Shown in pieces: positions 26,806-35,971 of a DNA stretch of 64,000 nucleotides. This DNA comes from an uncultured Porphyromonas sp. (GTDB lineage: Bacteria > Bacteroidota > Bacteroidia > Bacteroidales > Porphyromonadaceae). A model generated the notes under the pieces. The model saw only the letters and a list, made by a program, of their open reading frames with translations, did no database searches and was not told where the DNA came from. The DNA lies in NCBI GenBank assembly GCA_900539155.1, contig UQBE01000001.1:62001-126000 (forward strand). The letters are read 5' to 3'. Made by a program: the position numbers and the translations under genes. Every line of letters starts with the position of its first letter. Position 1 is the first letter of the stretch.

Positions 26806-27774
26806 ATGAAACTACTAATCACTGGCGGAGCAGGCTTCATCGGCTCCAACCTCTGCGAGCACTTCCTCCGTGAAGGACACACCGTCCGCTGTCTCGACAA
26901 CTTTGCGACGGGCAAGCCCGCCAACATCCTACCGCTCCTAGCTGCCTATCCCGACCGCTTCGAGCTCATCGTCGGTGATATACGCAAGCTAGACGACTGC
27001 CGCAAGGCCGTCGACGGTATGGAGTACGTGCTGCACGAAGCAGCCCTAGGTTCTGTTCCCCGATCTATCAAAGACCCAATCACGACCAATGAGGTCAACA
27101 TATCAGGCTTCCTCAATATGCTCGTGGCTGCACGCGATGCGGGCATCAAGCGACTAGTTTATGCGGCCAGTTCGTCGACCTATGGCGATAGCGAGAAGCT
27201 CCCCAAGGTGGAGGAGGTGATCGGTCGCCCCTTGTCGCCCTATGCCATCACGAAGTATGTCGACGAACTATATGCTGATGTCTTCGCGCGTACTTATGGC
27301 GTTGAGACAATCGGGCTACGCTACTTCAACGTGTTCGGTCGTAGGCAAGATCCTCACGGAGCTTACGCTGCGGTCATCCCGCTCTTTGTCAAGCAGCTGA
27401 TGGCTCACGAGGCACCCGTCATCAATGGCGACGGCTCCTACAGTCGCGACTTTACCTATATAGATAATGTCATCCAGATGAACGAGCGTGCACTGACGAC
27501 GACCTCTCCCGAAGCGGTCAACCAAGTGTACAACACCGCTTTCGGAGAGCGCACCACACTCAATCAGTTGGTCGACTACCTCAAGGAGAACCTCTCCAAG
27601 CACGACCCCGCCATTGCGACCATCGAGCCTAAGCATGGTCCTAATCGTGTCGGTGATATACCCCACTCACTAGCCTGCATTGACAAGGCTAAGAGACTAC
27701 TCGGTTACGACCCTAAGTACTCTATGCGTCAAGGCTTAGCCGCTTGCTGTGACTGGTACTGGGAAAACCTGTAG
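26806..27774 (+). CDS. UDP-N-acetylglucosamine 4-epimerase (WbpP/TviC-like)
   Basis: A 322-residue extended SDR. The start at 26806 (MKLLITGGAGFIGSN) is chosen because the Rossmann motif GGAGFIG begins six residues in; the longer in-frame frame would overlap maf. The catalytic YAITK (Y-x3-K, about 147) and SSS upstream are present. SRDFTYIDNVIQMNERAL is close to the WbpP/VipB consensus rather than to GalE, so UDP-GlcNAc/UDP-GalNAc (or their uronates) is the likely substrate. It is followed by a UDP-HexNAc dehydrogenase; the pair would supply UDP-GalNAcA. First gene of the surface polysaccharide locus. Confidence 0.86.
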   Translation: MKLLITGGAGFIGSNLCEHFLREGHTVRCLDNFATGKPANILPLLAAYPDRFELIVGDIRKLDDCRKAVDGMEYVLHEAALGSVPRSIKDPITTNEVNISGFLNMLVAARDAGIKRLVYAASSSTYGDSEKLPKVEEVIGRPLSPYAITKYVDELYADVFARTYGVETIGLRYFNVFGRRQDPHGAYAAVIPLFVKQLMAHEAPVINGDGSYSRDFTYIDNVIQMNERALTTTSPEAVNQVYNTAFGERTTLNQLVDYLKENLSKHDPAIATIEPKHGPNRVGDIPHSLACIDKAKRLLGYDPKYSMRQGLAACCDWYWENL

Positions 27775-27856
27775 TTTGGCCGTTAGCCATTAGCTGTTAG
27801 CCATTAGCTGTTGGCTAATACCCCACTAAACGTAAACCGAAAACAATCAATAATAG

Positions 27857-29131
27857 ATGAACGATTTAAAGGCTACTCGAATCGCCGTTATCGGACTAGG
27901 CTACGTAGGACTTCCTCTAGCCCGACTCTTCTCCACTAAATATACAACTATCGGTTTTGACCTCAACGCCAAGCGCGTCGAGGCACTGATGGCGGGACAC
28001 GACGCCACACTAGAGGTCTCTGACGAGCTCCTCCAGTCTGCCTTGGACAACGGATTTCGCTGCACCTCAGATATTGAGGAGATACGCTCTTGTAACTTCT
28101 ACGTCGTAGCCGTGCCGACCCCCGTAGATGAGAACCATAACCCGGACTTGGCACCCCTTATTGGAGCCAGCACAACCATCGGTAAGGTGATTTCCAAGGG
28201 CGACGTCGTGGTCTACGAGAGTACCGTCTATCCAGGCGTCACGGAGGACGAATGTATCCCAGTCGTCGAGCAAGTGTCGGGACTTAAGCTCAACGTGGAC
28301 TTCTACGCAGGTTATAGCCCTGAGCGTATCAACCCAGGCGACAAGCAGCATACAGTAGAGCATATCAAGAAGGTTACCTCAGGCTCCACACCCGAGGTGG
28401 GGGAGTATGTCAACGCTGTCTACAGCTCCGTCATCACCGCGGGTACCCACCTAGCATCTAGCATCAAGGTGGCTGAGGCGGCGAAGGTTATTGAGAACTC
28501 ACAGAGAGATATCAACATAGCTTTTGTCAATGAGTTGGCGAAGATCTTCGATCGTATGGGTATCGACACGCTAGGGGTGCTAGAAGCTGCTGGCACGAAG
28601 TGGAACTTCCTGCCTTTCCGCCCAGGTCTCGTTGGCGGACACTGCATCGGTGTCGATCCTTACTACTTAGCTCAGTGTGCGCAGCGGTATGGCTACAATC
28701 CTGAGATCATTCTCGCTGGTCGGCGTATGAACGACGGCATGGGTGCTTATGTCGCTGAGCAGGTGGTCAAACTGATGCTCAAGCGAGGTATACAGGTGCT
28801 AAACTCTAACGTGCTAGTGCTAGGCTTTACCTTCAAGGAGAACTGCCCCGATGTGCGCAACACGAAGGTGATCGACATCGTCAAGACGCTCCGCGAGTAC
28901 AATGTCAACGTCACCATCCACGATCCATGGGCCAATCCCGAGATTGCACTGCGTGAGTATGGTGTGGAGATACAGAACGAACTCCCCACGGCTCGCTACG
29001 ATGCGGTCGTCCTAGCCGTCTCCCACAGAGAGTTCGAGGGCCTCGACCTCGACAAGCTCAAGGCTGACAACGCCGTCGTCTACGACGTCAAGTCATTCCT
29101 CCCGCCCCACGCCTACGACCAGCGACTGTAA
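27857..29131 (+). CDS. UDP-N-acetylhexosamine 6-dehydrogenase (VipA/WbpA-like)
   Basis: A 424-residue nucleotide-sugar dehydrogenase. The N-terminal Rossmann motif is IGLGYVGLPLARLF (about 11-24); the substrate-binding KVIENSQRDINIAFVNE and the catalytic Cys in GGHCIGVDPYYLA (about residue 261) are intact; the C-terminal UDP-binding domain has VRNTKVIDIV. It oxidises C6 of UDP-HexNAc twice with NAD to the uronic acid. The sequence is nearer to VipA/WbpA (UDP-GlcNAc) than to UDP-glucose dehydrogenase. The gap before it (27780-27850) holds a short tandem of TTAGCCATTAGCTG. Provides the carboxylated sugar that later ATP-grasp enzymes could amidate. Confidence 0.86.
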   Translation: MNDLKATRIAVIGLGYVGLPLARLFSTKYTTIGFDLNAKRVEALMAGHDATLEVSDELLQSALDNGFRCTSDIEEIRSCNFYVVAVPTPVDENHNPDLAPLIGASTTIGKVISKGDVVVYESTVYPGVTEDECIPVVEQVSGLKLNVDFYAGYSPERINPGDKQHTVEHIKKVTSGSTPEVGEYVNAVYSSVITAGTHLASSIKVAEAAKVIENSQRDINIAFVNELAKIFDRMGIDTLGVLEAAGTKWNFLPFRPGLVGGHCIGVDPYYLAQCAQRYGYNPEIILAGRRMNDGMGAYVAEQVVKLMLKRGIQVLNSNVLVLGFTFKENCPDVRNTKVIDIVKTLREYNVNVTIHDPWANPEIALREYGVEIQNELPTARYDAVVLAVSHREFEGLDLDKLKADNAVVYDVKSFLPPHAYDQRL

Positions 29132-29142
29132 CACTTATAGGG

Positions 29143-30039
29143 ATGATGGTATTTGATATCATAGGTTACCCCATCAACTTAGGTTGCGATAAAGATGGCA
29201 ACGAGTTAACTCCGGCTATCCTTAGGCGGGATGGTTGCTATACCTCCGCTAAGCATCAAGTGAATGACTTGGGCGATCTAGCCTGCACGCCAAGAGCTGC
29301 TATTATAGAGGAGAAGTATGCTTCACACCCTACGATCAAGTTCCTCAAGCCTATTTTAACAGCATCCCGTCCCTTGGCTGAGCGGGTCAAGCATTCGATA
29401 GAGCAGCAACATATTCCCCTATGTGTGGGAGGTGATCATGTGATGGCTTTTGGTAGTATCGCAGGTGTTGGTCTAGCTAAAGGAGCTGACAACTATGCCG
29501 TTATATACATCGATGCACATGGAGACTTCAATACGGAGGCTAGCTCCTCAACGGGCAATATGCATGGCATGCATCTCTCCTATCTTATGGGGTATGGAGA
29601 GGCTGATATCGCTAATTTTTGGGGAGTAAGCCCGCTCTTGAATCCTGAAAACATCTACTTCTTGGGAGCTAGAGCTCTAGATCCTGGGGAGAAAGAAATG
29701 GCCGCTAAGCTCAATATGTACATCCGTAGCTCCGAGCAACTCAACGCATCAGATCCCACAGAGGTTATCGTTGATATCCTCTCTGACATCAAGCGCAAAG
29801 GTATCGACCATATCCATCTCAGCTTTGATGTGGATGTAGTTGATCCTAGATATGCTCCTGGTACGGGAGTCCCAGAAAAGGATGGCATCACGCCAGTTCT
29901 TGCGTATATCCTCGTGAAGGCCTGCATGAATAGTGGCTTAGTTAGGTCTATTGACCTAGTTGAATTGAATGTGCTTCTTGACGAAAGTCAAAAGACAAAG
30001 GAGCTTTTTGAAAACATTTTGAAGGTGATACTATCGTAG
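29143..30039 (+). CDS. Arginase/ureohydrolase-family protein
   Basis: A 298-residue binuclear manganese hydrolase. The ligand motifs are present: GGDHVMAFG (about 96-104; canonical GGDHS has V for S), DAHGDFN (about 127-133) and SFDVDVVDPRYAPGTGVP (about 228-245). The N-terminal LGCDKDGNELTPAILRRDG is closer to arginase than to agmatinase. Expected reaction: arginine to ornithine plus urea, or a related guanidino hydrolysis. It is unusual inside a polysaccharide operon, and its GC content falls with the genes after it. It could supply ornithine for attachment to the glycan by the ATP-grasp enzymes (inference). An adjacent ATG at 29146 is an alternative start. Confidence 0.85.
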   Translation: MMVFDIIGYPINLGCDKDGNELTPAILRRDGCYTSAKHQVNDLGDLACTPRAAIIEEKYASHPTIKFLKPILTASRPLAERVKHSIEQQHIPLCVGGDHVMAFGSIAGVGLAKGADNYAVIYIDAHGDFNTEASSSTGNMHGMHLSYLMGYGEADIANFWGVSPLLNPENIYFLGARALDPGEKEMAAKLNMYIRSSEQLNASDPTEVIVDILSDIKRKGIDHIHLSFDVDVVDPRYAPGTGVPEKDGITPVLAYILVKACMNSGLVRSIDLVELNVLLDESQKTKELFENILKVILS

Positions 30040-30071
30040 CTTACATTGATAGCAAACAAACACTCTAGATT

Positions 30072-30968
30072 ATGACTAAAACGAATTTGAAGACGATCCT
30101 ATATCGATTGTTGGGCAATAGAATAGGGAATGCCCTAGTTTATTACAAGCAATACCATAAGCTGCCTAACCAAGTAAACCCAACGCTTTTCAACGAGAAA
30201 ATTCAGCTACTCAAAAGGACGGCTTATGCTCACAATCCTATCTTCACAATATGTGCAGACAAATATAAAGTGAGGGAGTTTTTAACGTCAAAGGGATTTG
30301 AGGAAATACTCGTTCCACTTATTGCATGCTATGACAGCCCAGAGCAAGTCGATTTTCATGAGTTGCCCAATCGTTTTGTGATAAAAGCGAACTTTGGCAA
30401 TGGGATGAACATTGTCGTCAATGACAAAAGCAAGGAGAATTTCAATAGCATAAAGTCCAAGTTAAAAGAGTGGATGAAAGTAAAGCCAGAGTTGATTAGC
30501 GGAGAGATGCAATATGCCCGAATCCCGAAAAAGATTATTGTAGAGGAAAACATATCTGAGGGCGATGATGCCCCTATTGACTATAAATTCCACTGCGCTA
30601 AAGGCAAATGTATTATGGGTTTTACTGTAGCTAATCGCAACACTTCTAATTGTAGCTTATACGCATTTGATGCAGATCTGAACCCTATTGATTATGAAGT
30701 TAGCACTGGAAAGAAATTCAATTACGTCAATAAGGCACCAGAGGAATTTACAGCTGAAAATGTTCAAAGAATGATGACTCTTGCAGAGAGGATATCTACC
30801 TCTTTCCCTTATGTAAGAGTAGATTTGTTCTTTGTTCGTGGAAGAATCTATTTCAGTGAGTTAACGTTTTCAGAAGGAGGAGGCTTTGATAAAAAAACGG
30901 GCTTTGCAGATAAACTATTAGGGGATGCTGTTGACCTAGGCCTATACGAGCTTTCCAAGACTAAATAG
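30072..30968 (+). CDS. TupA-like ATP-grasp protein
   Basis: A 298-residue protein with the ATPgrasp_TupA layout: NPTLFNEKIQLLKR near 35, the CADKYKVREFLTSKGF block (about 58-74), FVIKANFGNG (about 100, phosphate-binding loop region), IIVEENI (about 155), DYKFHCAKGK (about 169) and FSELTFSEGGG (about 260) carrying acidic metal ligands. TupA is named for teichuronopeptide synthesis, where an amino acid chain is joined to a uronic acid. Family members in Gram-negative capsule loci are thought to add amino acids or act on polysaccharide substituents. The cluster encodes the uronate sugar, which fits that role. Low GC. Confidence 0.8.
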   Translation: MTKTNLKTILYRLLGNRIGNALVYYKQYHKLPNQVNPTLFNEKIQLLKRTAYAHNPIFTICADKYKVREFLTSKGFEEILVPLIACYDSPEQVDFHELPNRFVIKANFGNGMNIVVNDKSKENFNSIKSKLKEWMKVKPELISGEMQYARIPKKIIVEENISEGDDAPIDYKFHCAKGKCIMGFTVANRNTSNCSLYAFDADLNPIDYEVSTGKKFNYVNKAPEEFTAENVQRMMTLAERISTSFPYVRVDLFFVRGRIYFSELTFSEGGGFDKKTGFADKLLGDAVDLGLYELSKTK

Positions 30969-31010
30969 TAGTATCAACATTAGAGAGTATTACGCTTCAA
31001 AAGGCAGTTG

Positions 31011-32450
31011 ATGAGTACACGGAGTAACTACCTATGGGCAACAATAGATAAGGTAGGAGGGATTGCGCTTGCTTTCCTCTTTAACCTCGTAATGGCGCGA
31101 TGGTTCCTTTCTCCTCGTGAATTTGGAATCATCGGGATGCTACAAATCTTCATCTCCTTAGCTTATACCACTGTAATTGCAGGGTTTGGTCAGGCTCTTA
31201 TTCAGACCAAGGACCTCAAACGGGCTGACATTAATACCGTCTTTACGACCAATCTTTTGTTGGCTGTGATTGTCTATGCCATACTCTACATTGCGGCGCC
31301 TGCCATTGCTATGTTTTATGGGGAGTCTATTCTAAAAGAGGTCCTTAGAGTGCTAGGTCTCCAATTAATCATCTGCTCCTTTTTTATCGTTCAATACAAT
31401 ATCGCCTTACGAGAGTCTCAATTACGGAGGCTTTGTCTGATTACTCTTATTTCAAGTATTCTAGGATATACTGTTGGCGTCATTCTAGCAAAGAATGGAG
31501 CTGGCGTTTGGAGCTTAGTTGTAGCTACTTTAGCTCTTTATCTCTTCCAAACAATAGGCTTGTGGTTAACAACAAAGGCTTATCCAGCCTTAGGGATTAA
31601 CAAAGCGTCTTTTAAGAAGCTTGTTCCTTACAGTGGATTTATCTACTTAGCAACGATTATCGACCAAGCCTATATACATGGACTATCAATGATCTTAGGG
31701 AAACAATTCAGCGCAACAACTCTAGGCTACTATACCCAAGCAAATAAACTACAAATGGTCCCATCTCAAGCAATTCAAGAAGTGGGTTACCAAGTTTTAT
31801 TCCCAGACTTCTCTCGCTATCAATCTTCGCTAGATATACTCAAAGAGCGATATAGGAAGAACTTGCGTCTGTTAACCATCTTAAGTGTTCTAGGCTTTAG
31901 CATCCTCTTTTTGACCGCCGAGCCTCTAGTACTCCTACTTTTTACCGACAAGTGGTTGCCTTCGGTACCAATGCTGAGAATATTGACTCCTGTAGGACTT
32001 TTTCTTGTTCTCTCCTTTATTCCTACTTTGCTTATTCGCTCTGTAGGCAAGGCTAAGAGCTACTTCATCTTGGTAACTATCGAACGTGTCATTGGTATTG
32101 TCACTTTAATTATACTCAGTGGCATAGGTATGTATGAGACACTTTGGGGTTTGGTCGGACTCAATGTCGCCTACTTTCTTTTCAACATCTACTATGTAAG
32201 TCGATTGACGACAATAACAATGAAAGAACAGCTGAGTGATGTACTACCCATACTGCTCCTTCAGGGAGGGATCACTTTTGGCATCAACTGCATAATACTA
32301 CTCATTAAAGAGTATGGAATCATTCTAGAACTCATAATTGGCATCATTCTTCCAACAATTCTGTTCGGAGGAGTGTTGCTGGCTATGAAGTGGATTACTC
32401 CTACAGATCTAAACAAGCTTATTAGCTTCCATAAAACTGAAAATGGATAG
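31011..32450 (+). CDS. Polysaccharide flippase (Wzx/MOP superfamily)
   Basis: A 479-residue polytopic inner-membrane protein with about 12-14 hydrophobic helices and the Polysacc_synt opening NYLWATIDKVGGIALAFLFN...RWFLSPREFGIIGMLQ. It should translocate the lipid-linked repeat unit to the periplasmic side for Wzy-type polymerisation. The start at 31011 is the ATG; a TTG just before it at 31008 is also in frame. Its 3' end overlaps the polymerase gene by 8 bp. AT-rich with respect to the flanking chromosome. Confidence 0.85.
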   Translation: MSTRSNYLWATIDKVGGIALAFLFNLVMARWFLSPREFGIIGMLQIFISLAYTTVIAGFGQALIQTKDLKRADINTVFTTNLLLAVIVYAILYIAAPAIAMFYGESILKEVLRVLGLQLIICSFFIVQYNIALRESQLRRLCLITLISSILGYTVGVILAKNGAGVWSLVVATLALYLFQTIGLWLTTKAYPALGINKASFKKLVPYSGFIYLATIIDQAYIHGLSMILGKQFSATTLGYYTQANKLQMVPSQAIQEVGYQVLFPDFSRYQSSLDILKERYRKNLRLLTILSVLGFSILFLTAEPLVLLLFTDKWLPSVPMLRILTPVGLFLVLSFIPTLLIRSVGKAKSYFILVTIERVIGIVTLIILSGIGMYETLWGLVGLNVAYFLFNIYYVSRLTTITMKEQLSDVLPILLLQGGITFGINCIILLIKEYGIILELIIGIILPTILFGGVLLAMKWITPTDLNKLISFHKTENG

Positions 32451-33795
32451 AATGATGAACGGAACTCTGAGTTCTAAGAAGTTCGAGAAGAGATACTTGA
32501 GCTTCTTTTGGGTAACTATTCTAGTCTTTGGAATATTTGCTATGCTACACCCAATCTATGAGGTTGTAGCTTCTTTGTTTGCAAATATGTATCGTCCTAA
32601 AACGGATTATATTGGACTCACTTCACTATATTTCGTAACTCCTTATTTGATTCTAATTTCCTGCTTTCTTTATCGGCAACAAAAAAGATCCACTCTGTCG
32701 GATTATTTCGTCATTATTATAACACTCCTGTACTTTATTCCGGGAAATGTGTTGTTCGTATACGGCAATTGGAGTGTCACCTACTATATCTTTCATTTAC
32801 TCTCCTATCTGTCTTTGTCTATTGCGAATGAGTTTTTTCCTAAGATACAGTTCTCTCTAAAACCTTCCTTAAGTAGACCCAGAGAAACAGTTTCGTTTAT
32901 GTGTTACTCTGTCTCCATTCCTGTTATCTTAATTACCTTGTACTATAATGGATTGCAGATAAATCTTGACTTAAACGAAGTCTACAATTTAAGAAATGAG
33001 TGGAGTGCTTCTGGGATGCCCAACATATTTAATTACTATATGCCTTTTGCTGCTCGTATTACACCAATACTGCTCATAACTACCCTAAAACAGCGGAGAG
33101 TAATACTTTCTTCCCTATTGATATTCTCCCAGTTAGTCTCATTTTCTTTTGGAGGAATGAAGTACACGTTCTTTGCTCTTGTTTTGGGGATTCTCTTCTA
33201 CTTCTTTGGACAGAAAGTAGATGCTAAGAAGATCATCATCTATTTTTCTGCATTTGTTGGGGTCTGCTTGATAGAGTGTTTGCTTTCTAAAGAGCAGTTG
33301 CCTCTACTTACAATATTCACGCTACGACGTACATCTTTCGTTCCAAATCAGATTGGGTCTTATTTCTTTTCTTTTACACAGGAAAATGATTGCCTGTACT
33401 ATTCAGGAAGTTTCCTTAGAGGCTTTCTAAACTATCCCTACCAAGACACCTTTCCTCATATAATAGGAAATTATGCTTTCGGTCTCCCAGACTTGGGGGC
33501 AAATACAGGGCTATTTGCAGAGGGCTTCTCTCAGATAGGTTGGTTGTCGCTTCCTGTGTATGCGACTTTATATATAGTTTCTTTTCGCTTGTATAGTGCT
33601 TGCTGTAGAGCTTTCAAAGAAACAAGCTTGTCTCACATTCCCTTGTTAGGAGTTCTGCTATATGCATCAACGTTTATAGATGGAGCGTTTTTCAGTGTGT
33701 TATTAACTCAAGGAGCGTTTTTAACGGGATTATATCTATATGTCTTGTCTCAATGCATAATAAATAGAACACATGAAAAGCGAACGACGTTATGA
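32443..33795 (+). CDS. O-antigen/capsule polymerase (Wzy-like)
   Basis: A 450-residue membrane protein with about 11-12 predicted helices and a large periplasmic loop near 320-365 (around RRTSFVPNQIGSYFFSF...YPYQDTFPHIIGNYAFGLPDLGANTGLFAEGFSQIG). The ANTGLFAEGF-x-QIG element is the type of motif kept in oligosaccharide repeat-unit polymerases. Wzy sequences are poorly conserved, so the call rests on topology, the loop and its place directly after Wzx. It overlaps both neighbours (8 bp and 23 bp), suggesting tight translational coupling. Confidence 0.75.
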   Translation: MDRMMNGTLSSKKFEKRYLSFFWVTILVFGIFAMLHPIYEVVASLFANMYRPKTDYIGLTSLYFVTPYLILISCFLYRQQKRSTLSDYFVIIITLLYFIPGNVLFVYGNWSVTYYIFHLLSYLSLSIANEFFPKIQFSLKPSLSRPRETVSFMCYSVSIPVILITLYYNGLQINLDLNEVYNLRNEWSASGMPNIFNYYMPFAARITPILLITTLKQRRVILSSLLIFSQLVSFSFGGMKYTFFALVLGILFYFFGQKVDAKKIIIYFSAFVGVCLIECLLSKEQLPLLTIFTLRRTSFVPNQIGSYFFSFTQENDCLYYSGSFLRGFLNYPYQDTFPHIIGNYAFGLPDLGANTGLFAEGFSQIGWLSLPVYATLYIVSFRLYSACCRAFKETSLSHIPLLGVLLYASTFIDGAFFSVLLTQGAFLTGLYLYVLSQCIINRTHEKRTTL

Positions 33796-34825
33796 TATAG
33801 AGTTGTTAAGAATCTTAGCAATGCTATCCATTGTAATGGGGCATTGCTTTGCAATCTATGGAGTTTGGGAAACCTCTTTAAGTCTTGAGCTATCTTCTGA
33901 ATATAGACTATACTGTGGTGTGAATCCTATACTGATTTATTGGGCACTTCCCATATTTACTGCAATATCGGGTTATCTGATTGGGTATAGAGGTGTTTTT
34001 GCCTCTAACTCTTTTAACTATAAAGCTTTTGTTTGGAGGAAAGCTAAGAGGCTATATTTCCCAGCAGTCTTTTTTAGCCTCTTATATGCACTCCTTTTTC
34101 ATAGAGAAGTTTTCTATGATATAAGGTTGTTGAGTAGAGTGTTTATAGATGGACAAGGGCATCTTTGGTTTTTATGTATGCTTTTTTTGCTCTATGTCCT
34201 TGCATATCCAGTCTATCTCTTGTGTCAAAAAAGGACCAAATGCTGGGGAATGTTTCTATGTTCAATGGTGATTTGTATTGTAAGTTGCTTTTTCCCTTTA
34301 GGAACTAGCATATTTACAGTCTTCTTTTATCAGGTGTTTTTCTTCATTGGGGCTTACATTGGAGGCGGGCATAAAGCAAGAAGACCTAGGGAAGCAAGAT
34401 CTTTGTGGTTAAACATTTTAGCTAGAGGTGCTCTATATGTTGTTGTATTCTATTTGCTGTCAGTGATTAAAGAAAGTCGATTTGTTACGTGTGTAGTAGA
34501 AAGATACCCTAGCTTTTTGTTCTTTCAGCATTGGTTTTTTCGAATGCTAATTGGTTTATTCGCAGTAGTTTTGACTTTCCCCATTTTACCGATAGCTGTT
34601 CATTTGAGTAGGATTTCTCAACGAGTATCCTCTTTAAGCTATAAGATTTATATTGTTCACCAATTCATATTAGTCGGCTTGCTGAACTCTGCGGTAGCAC
34701 TTTTAATGGACTTGCATCAAGTAATTCCACTCCTATTCCCCGTTGTATTATTTGGAATCGTATTTATAGCAAGTTTGTGCATCTCTTTTTGCTTCTTGCA
34801 AATCCCAATATTAAAAGACTTGTAG
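33773..34825 (+). CDS. Membrane acyltransferase, family 3
   Basis: A 350-residue protein with about ten helices and the acyltransferase-3 start YDIELLRILAMLSIVMGHCF (residues 7-26), containing the His of the family (H23). It should O-acylate (commonly O-acetylate) a sugar of the polysaccharide, using a cytoplasmic acyl donor. The ATG lies 23 bp inside the upstream polymerase gene. It is complete and of family length; low GC. Confidence 0.85.
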   Translation: MKSERRYDIELLRILAMLSIVMGHCFAIYGVWETSLSLELSSEYRLYCGVNPILIYWALPIFTAISGYLIGYRGVFASNSFNYKAFVWRKAKRLYFPAVFFSLLYALLFHREVFYDIRLLSRVFIDGQGHLWFLCMLFLLYVLAYPVYLLCQKRTKCWGMFLCSMVICIVSCFFPLGTSIFTVFFYQVFFFIGAYIGGGHKARRPREARSLWLNILARGALYVVVFYLLSVIKESRFVTCVVERYPSFLFFQHWFFRMLIGLFAVVLTFPILPIAVHLSRISQRVSSLSYKIYIVHQFILVGLLNSAVALLMDLHQVIPLLFPVVLFGIVFIASLCISFCFLQIPILKDL

Positions 34826-34832
34826 AGCATTT

Positions 34833-35957
34833 ATGGCACTTCATATATTACATCTAGCTAACGACTTCTCGGGGTCTCGGGTCTATAATCAGCTGGTTCA
34901 AGCGATTGATCAGCGAGGAGTGCAGCAAACTATCTTTACGACAGTCCGAAGTGAGGATGAAAGAGGAAAAAACGCTGTAGACTTTACTATAGAGGGGTCT
35001 ACCATCCACTACTCTGATAATTGGCGTCCGTGGCATCGAGTTCTCTTCAGACTAAAAGCGGAGAACAACTATAAGCATCTGCTTAGATTAGTAGATCCCA
35101 AGACCATTACGCACGTTCATGCTCACACGCTTTTCAGTGATGGCGTGCTAGCCCTAAAGCTCAAGAGAGATTATGGAATTCCCTACACTGTCACCATTCG
35201 CAATGCGGACATCAATGTATTTATGCGATTTATGGTGCATACTTGGGGAGTCGGCAAAAGCATTATGCAGAATGCTGACAAAGTCATCTGTATCTCTCCT
35301 GCTCATATCAAAAGAGTGCAGCAGTGGAGAGCATGTCCTCTCGATTTTAGCGATAAAGTCATCAACATCCCTAATGGTGTAAATAGCTACTGGCTAAATC
35401 ATCTCTCTTGCACTATTAACCCTCACCGGGCAGATACCCCTTGGAAGCTACTATACATTGGAAACTTCACATCAAACAAGAATATCCCTCGACTTATGGA
35501 GGCTGTGCTTAAACTAAAAGAAAATGGATATAACCTACAGCTTCATCTGATAGGAGGAAATGGAGATGATACGAAGCAAATCAAGGCTATTGCAATGAAG
35601 CATCCCGGAGTATTTCATCTACACGGGGTGATTCAAAACAAGGATAAGATACGCGCCATAATGCAACTGTGCCACATTTTCACTATGCCATCTCTAACAG
35701 AGACCTTTGGCTTAGTCTACGTGGAAGCTCTCTCTCAGGGGTTACCTATTTTCTATACTGAAGGAGAGGGAGTAGATGGCTTTTTCTCCTCTTCTTATGG
35801 GGAGAGATGCAACCCCAAAAGTGTCCAAGACATCGCAGAAAAGCTGGAGAGGATGCTAATTCACTATGTAGATTACTCTATCGATGAAATCTATTTAAGA
35901 GAGAATTTTGATTGGGCTATAGTCGCAGACAAATATCTCGCTTTATGTCATGTCTAA
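34833..35957 (+). CDS. Glycosyltransferase family 4
   Basis: A 374-residue GT-B-fold transferase. The acceptor half opens MALHILHLANDFSGSRVY; the donor half has LLYIGNFTSNKNIPRLMEAV (about 203) and the E-x7-E motif in FTMPSLTETFGLVYVEALSQG (about 290-310). A retaining cytosolic enzyme that adds one sugar of the repeat unit; the donor is not predictable. It overlaps slightly with the next GT if the farther upstream start of that gene is used. GC content is somewhat above that of the preceding three genes. Confidence 0.87.
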   Translation: MALHILHLANDFSGSRVYNQLVQAIDQRGVQQTIFTTVRSEDERGKNAVDFTIEGSTIHYSDNWRPWHRVLFRLKAENNYKHLLRLVDPKTITHVHAHTLFSDGVLALKLKRDYGIPYTVTIRNADINVFMRFMVHTWGVGKSIMQNADKVICISPAHIKRVQQWRACPLDFSDKVINIPNGVNSYWLNHLSCTINPHRADTPWKLLYIGNFTSNKNIPRLMEAVLKLKENGYNLQLHLIGGNGDDTKQIKAIAMKHPGVFHLHGVIQNKDKIRAIMQLCHIFTMPSLTETFGLVYVEALSQGLPIFYTEGEGVDGFFSSSYGERCNPKSVQDIAEKLERMLIHYVDYSIDEIYLRENFDWAIVADKYLALCHV

Positions 35958-35971
35958 AAGTTAGAAAGCTT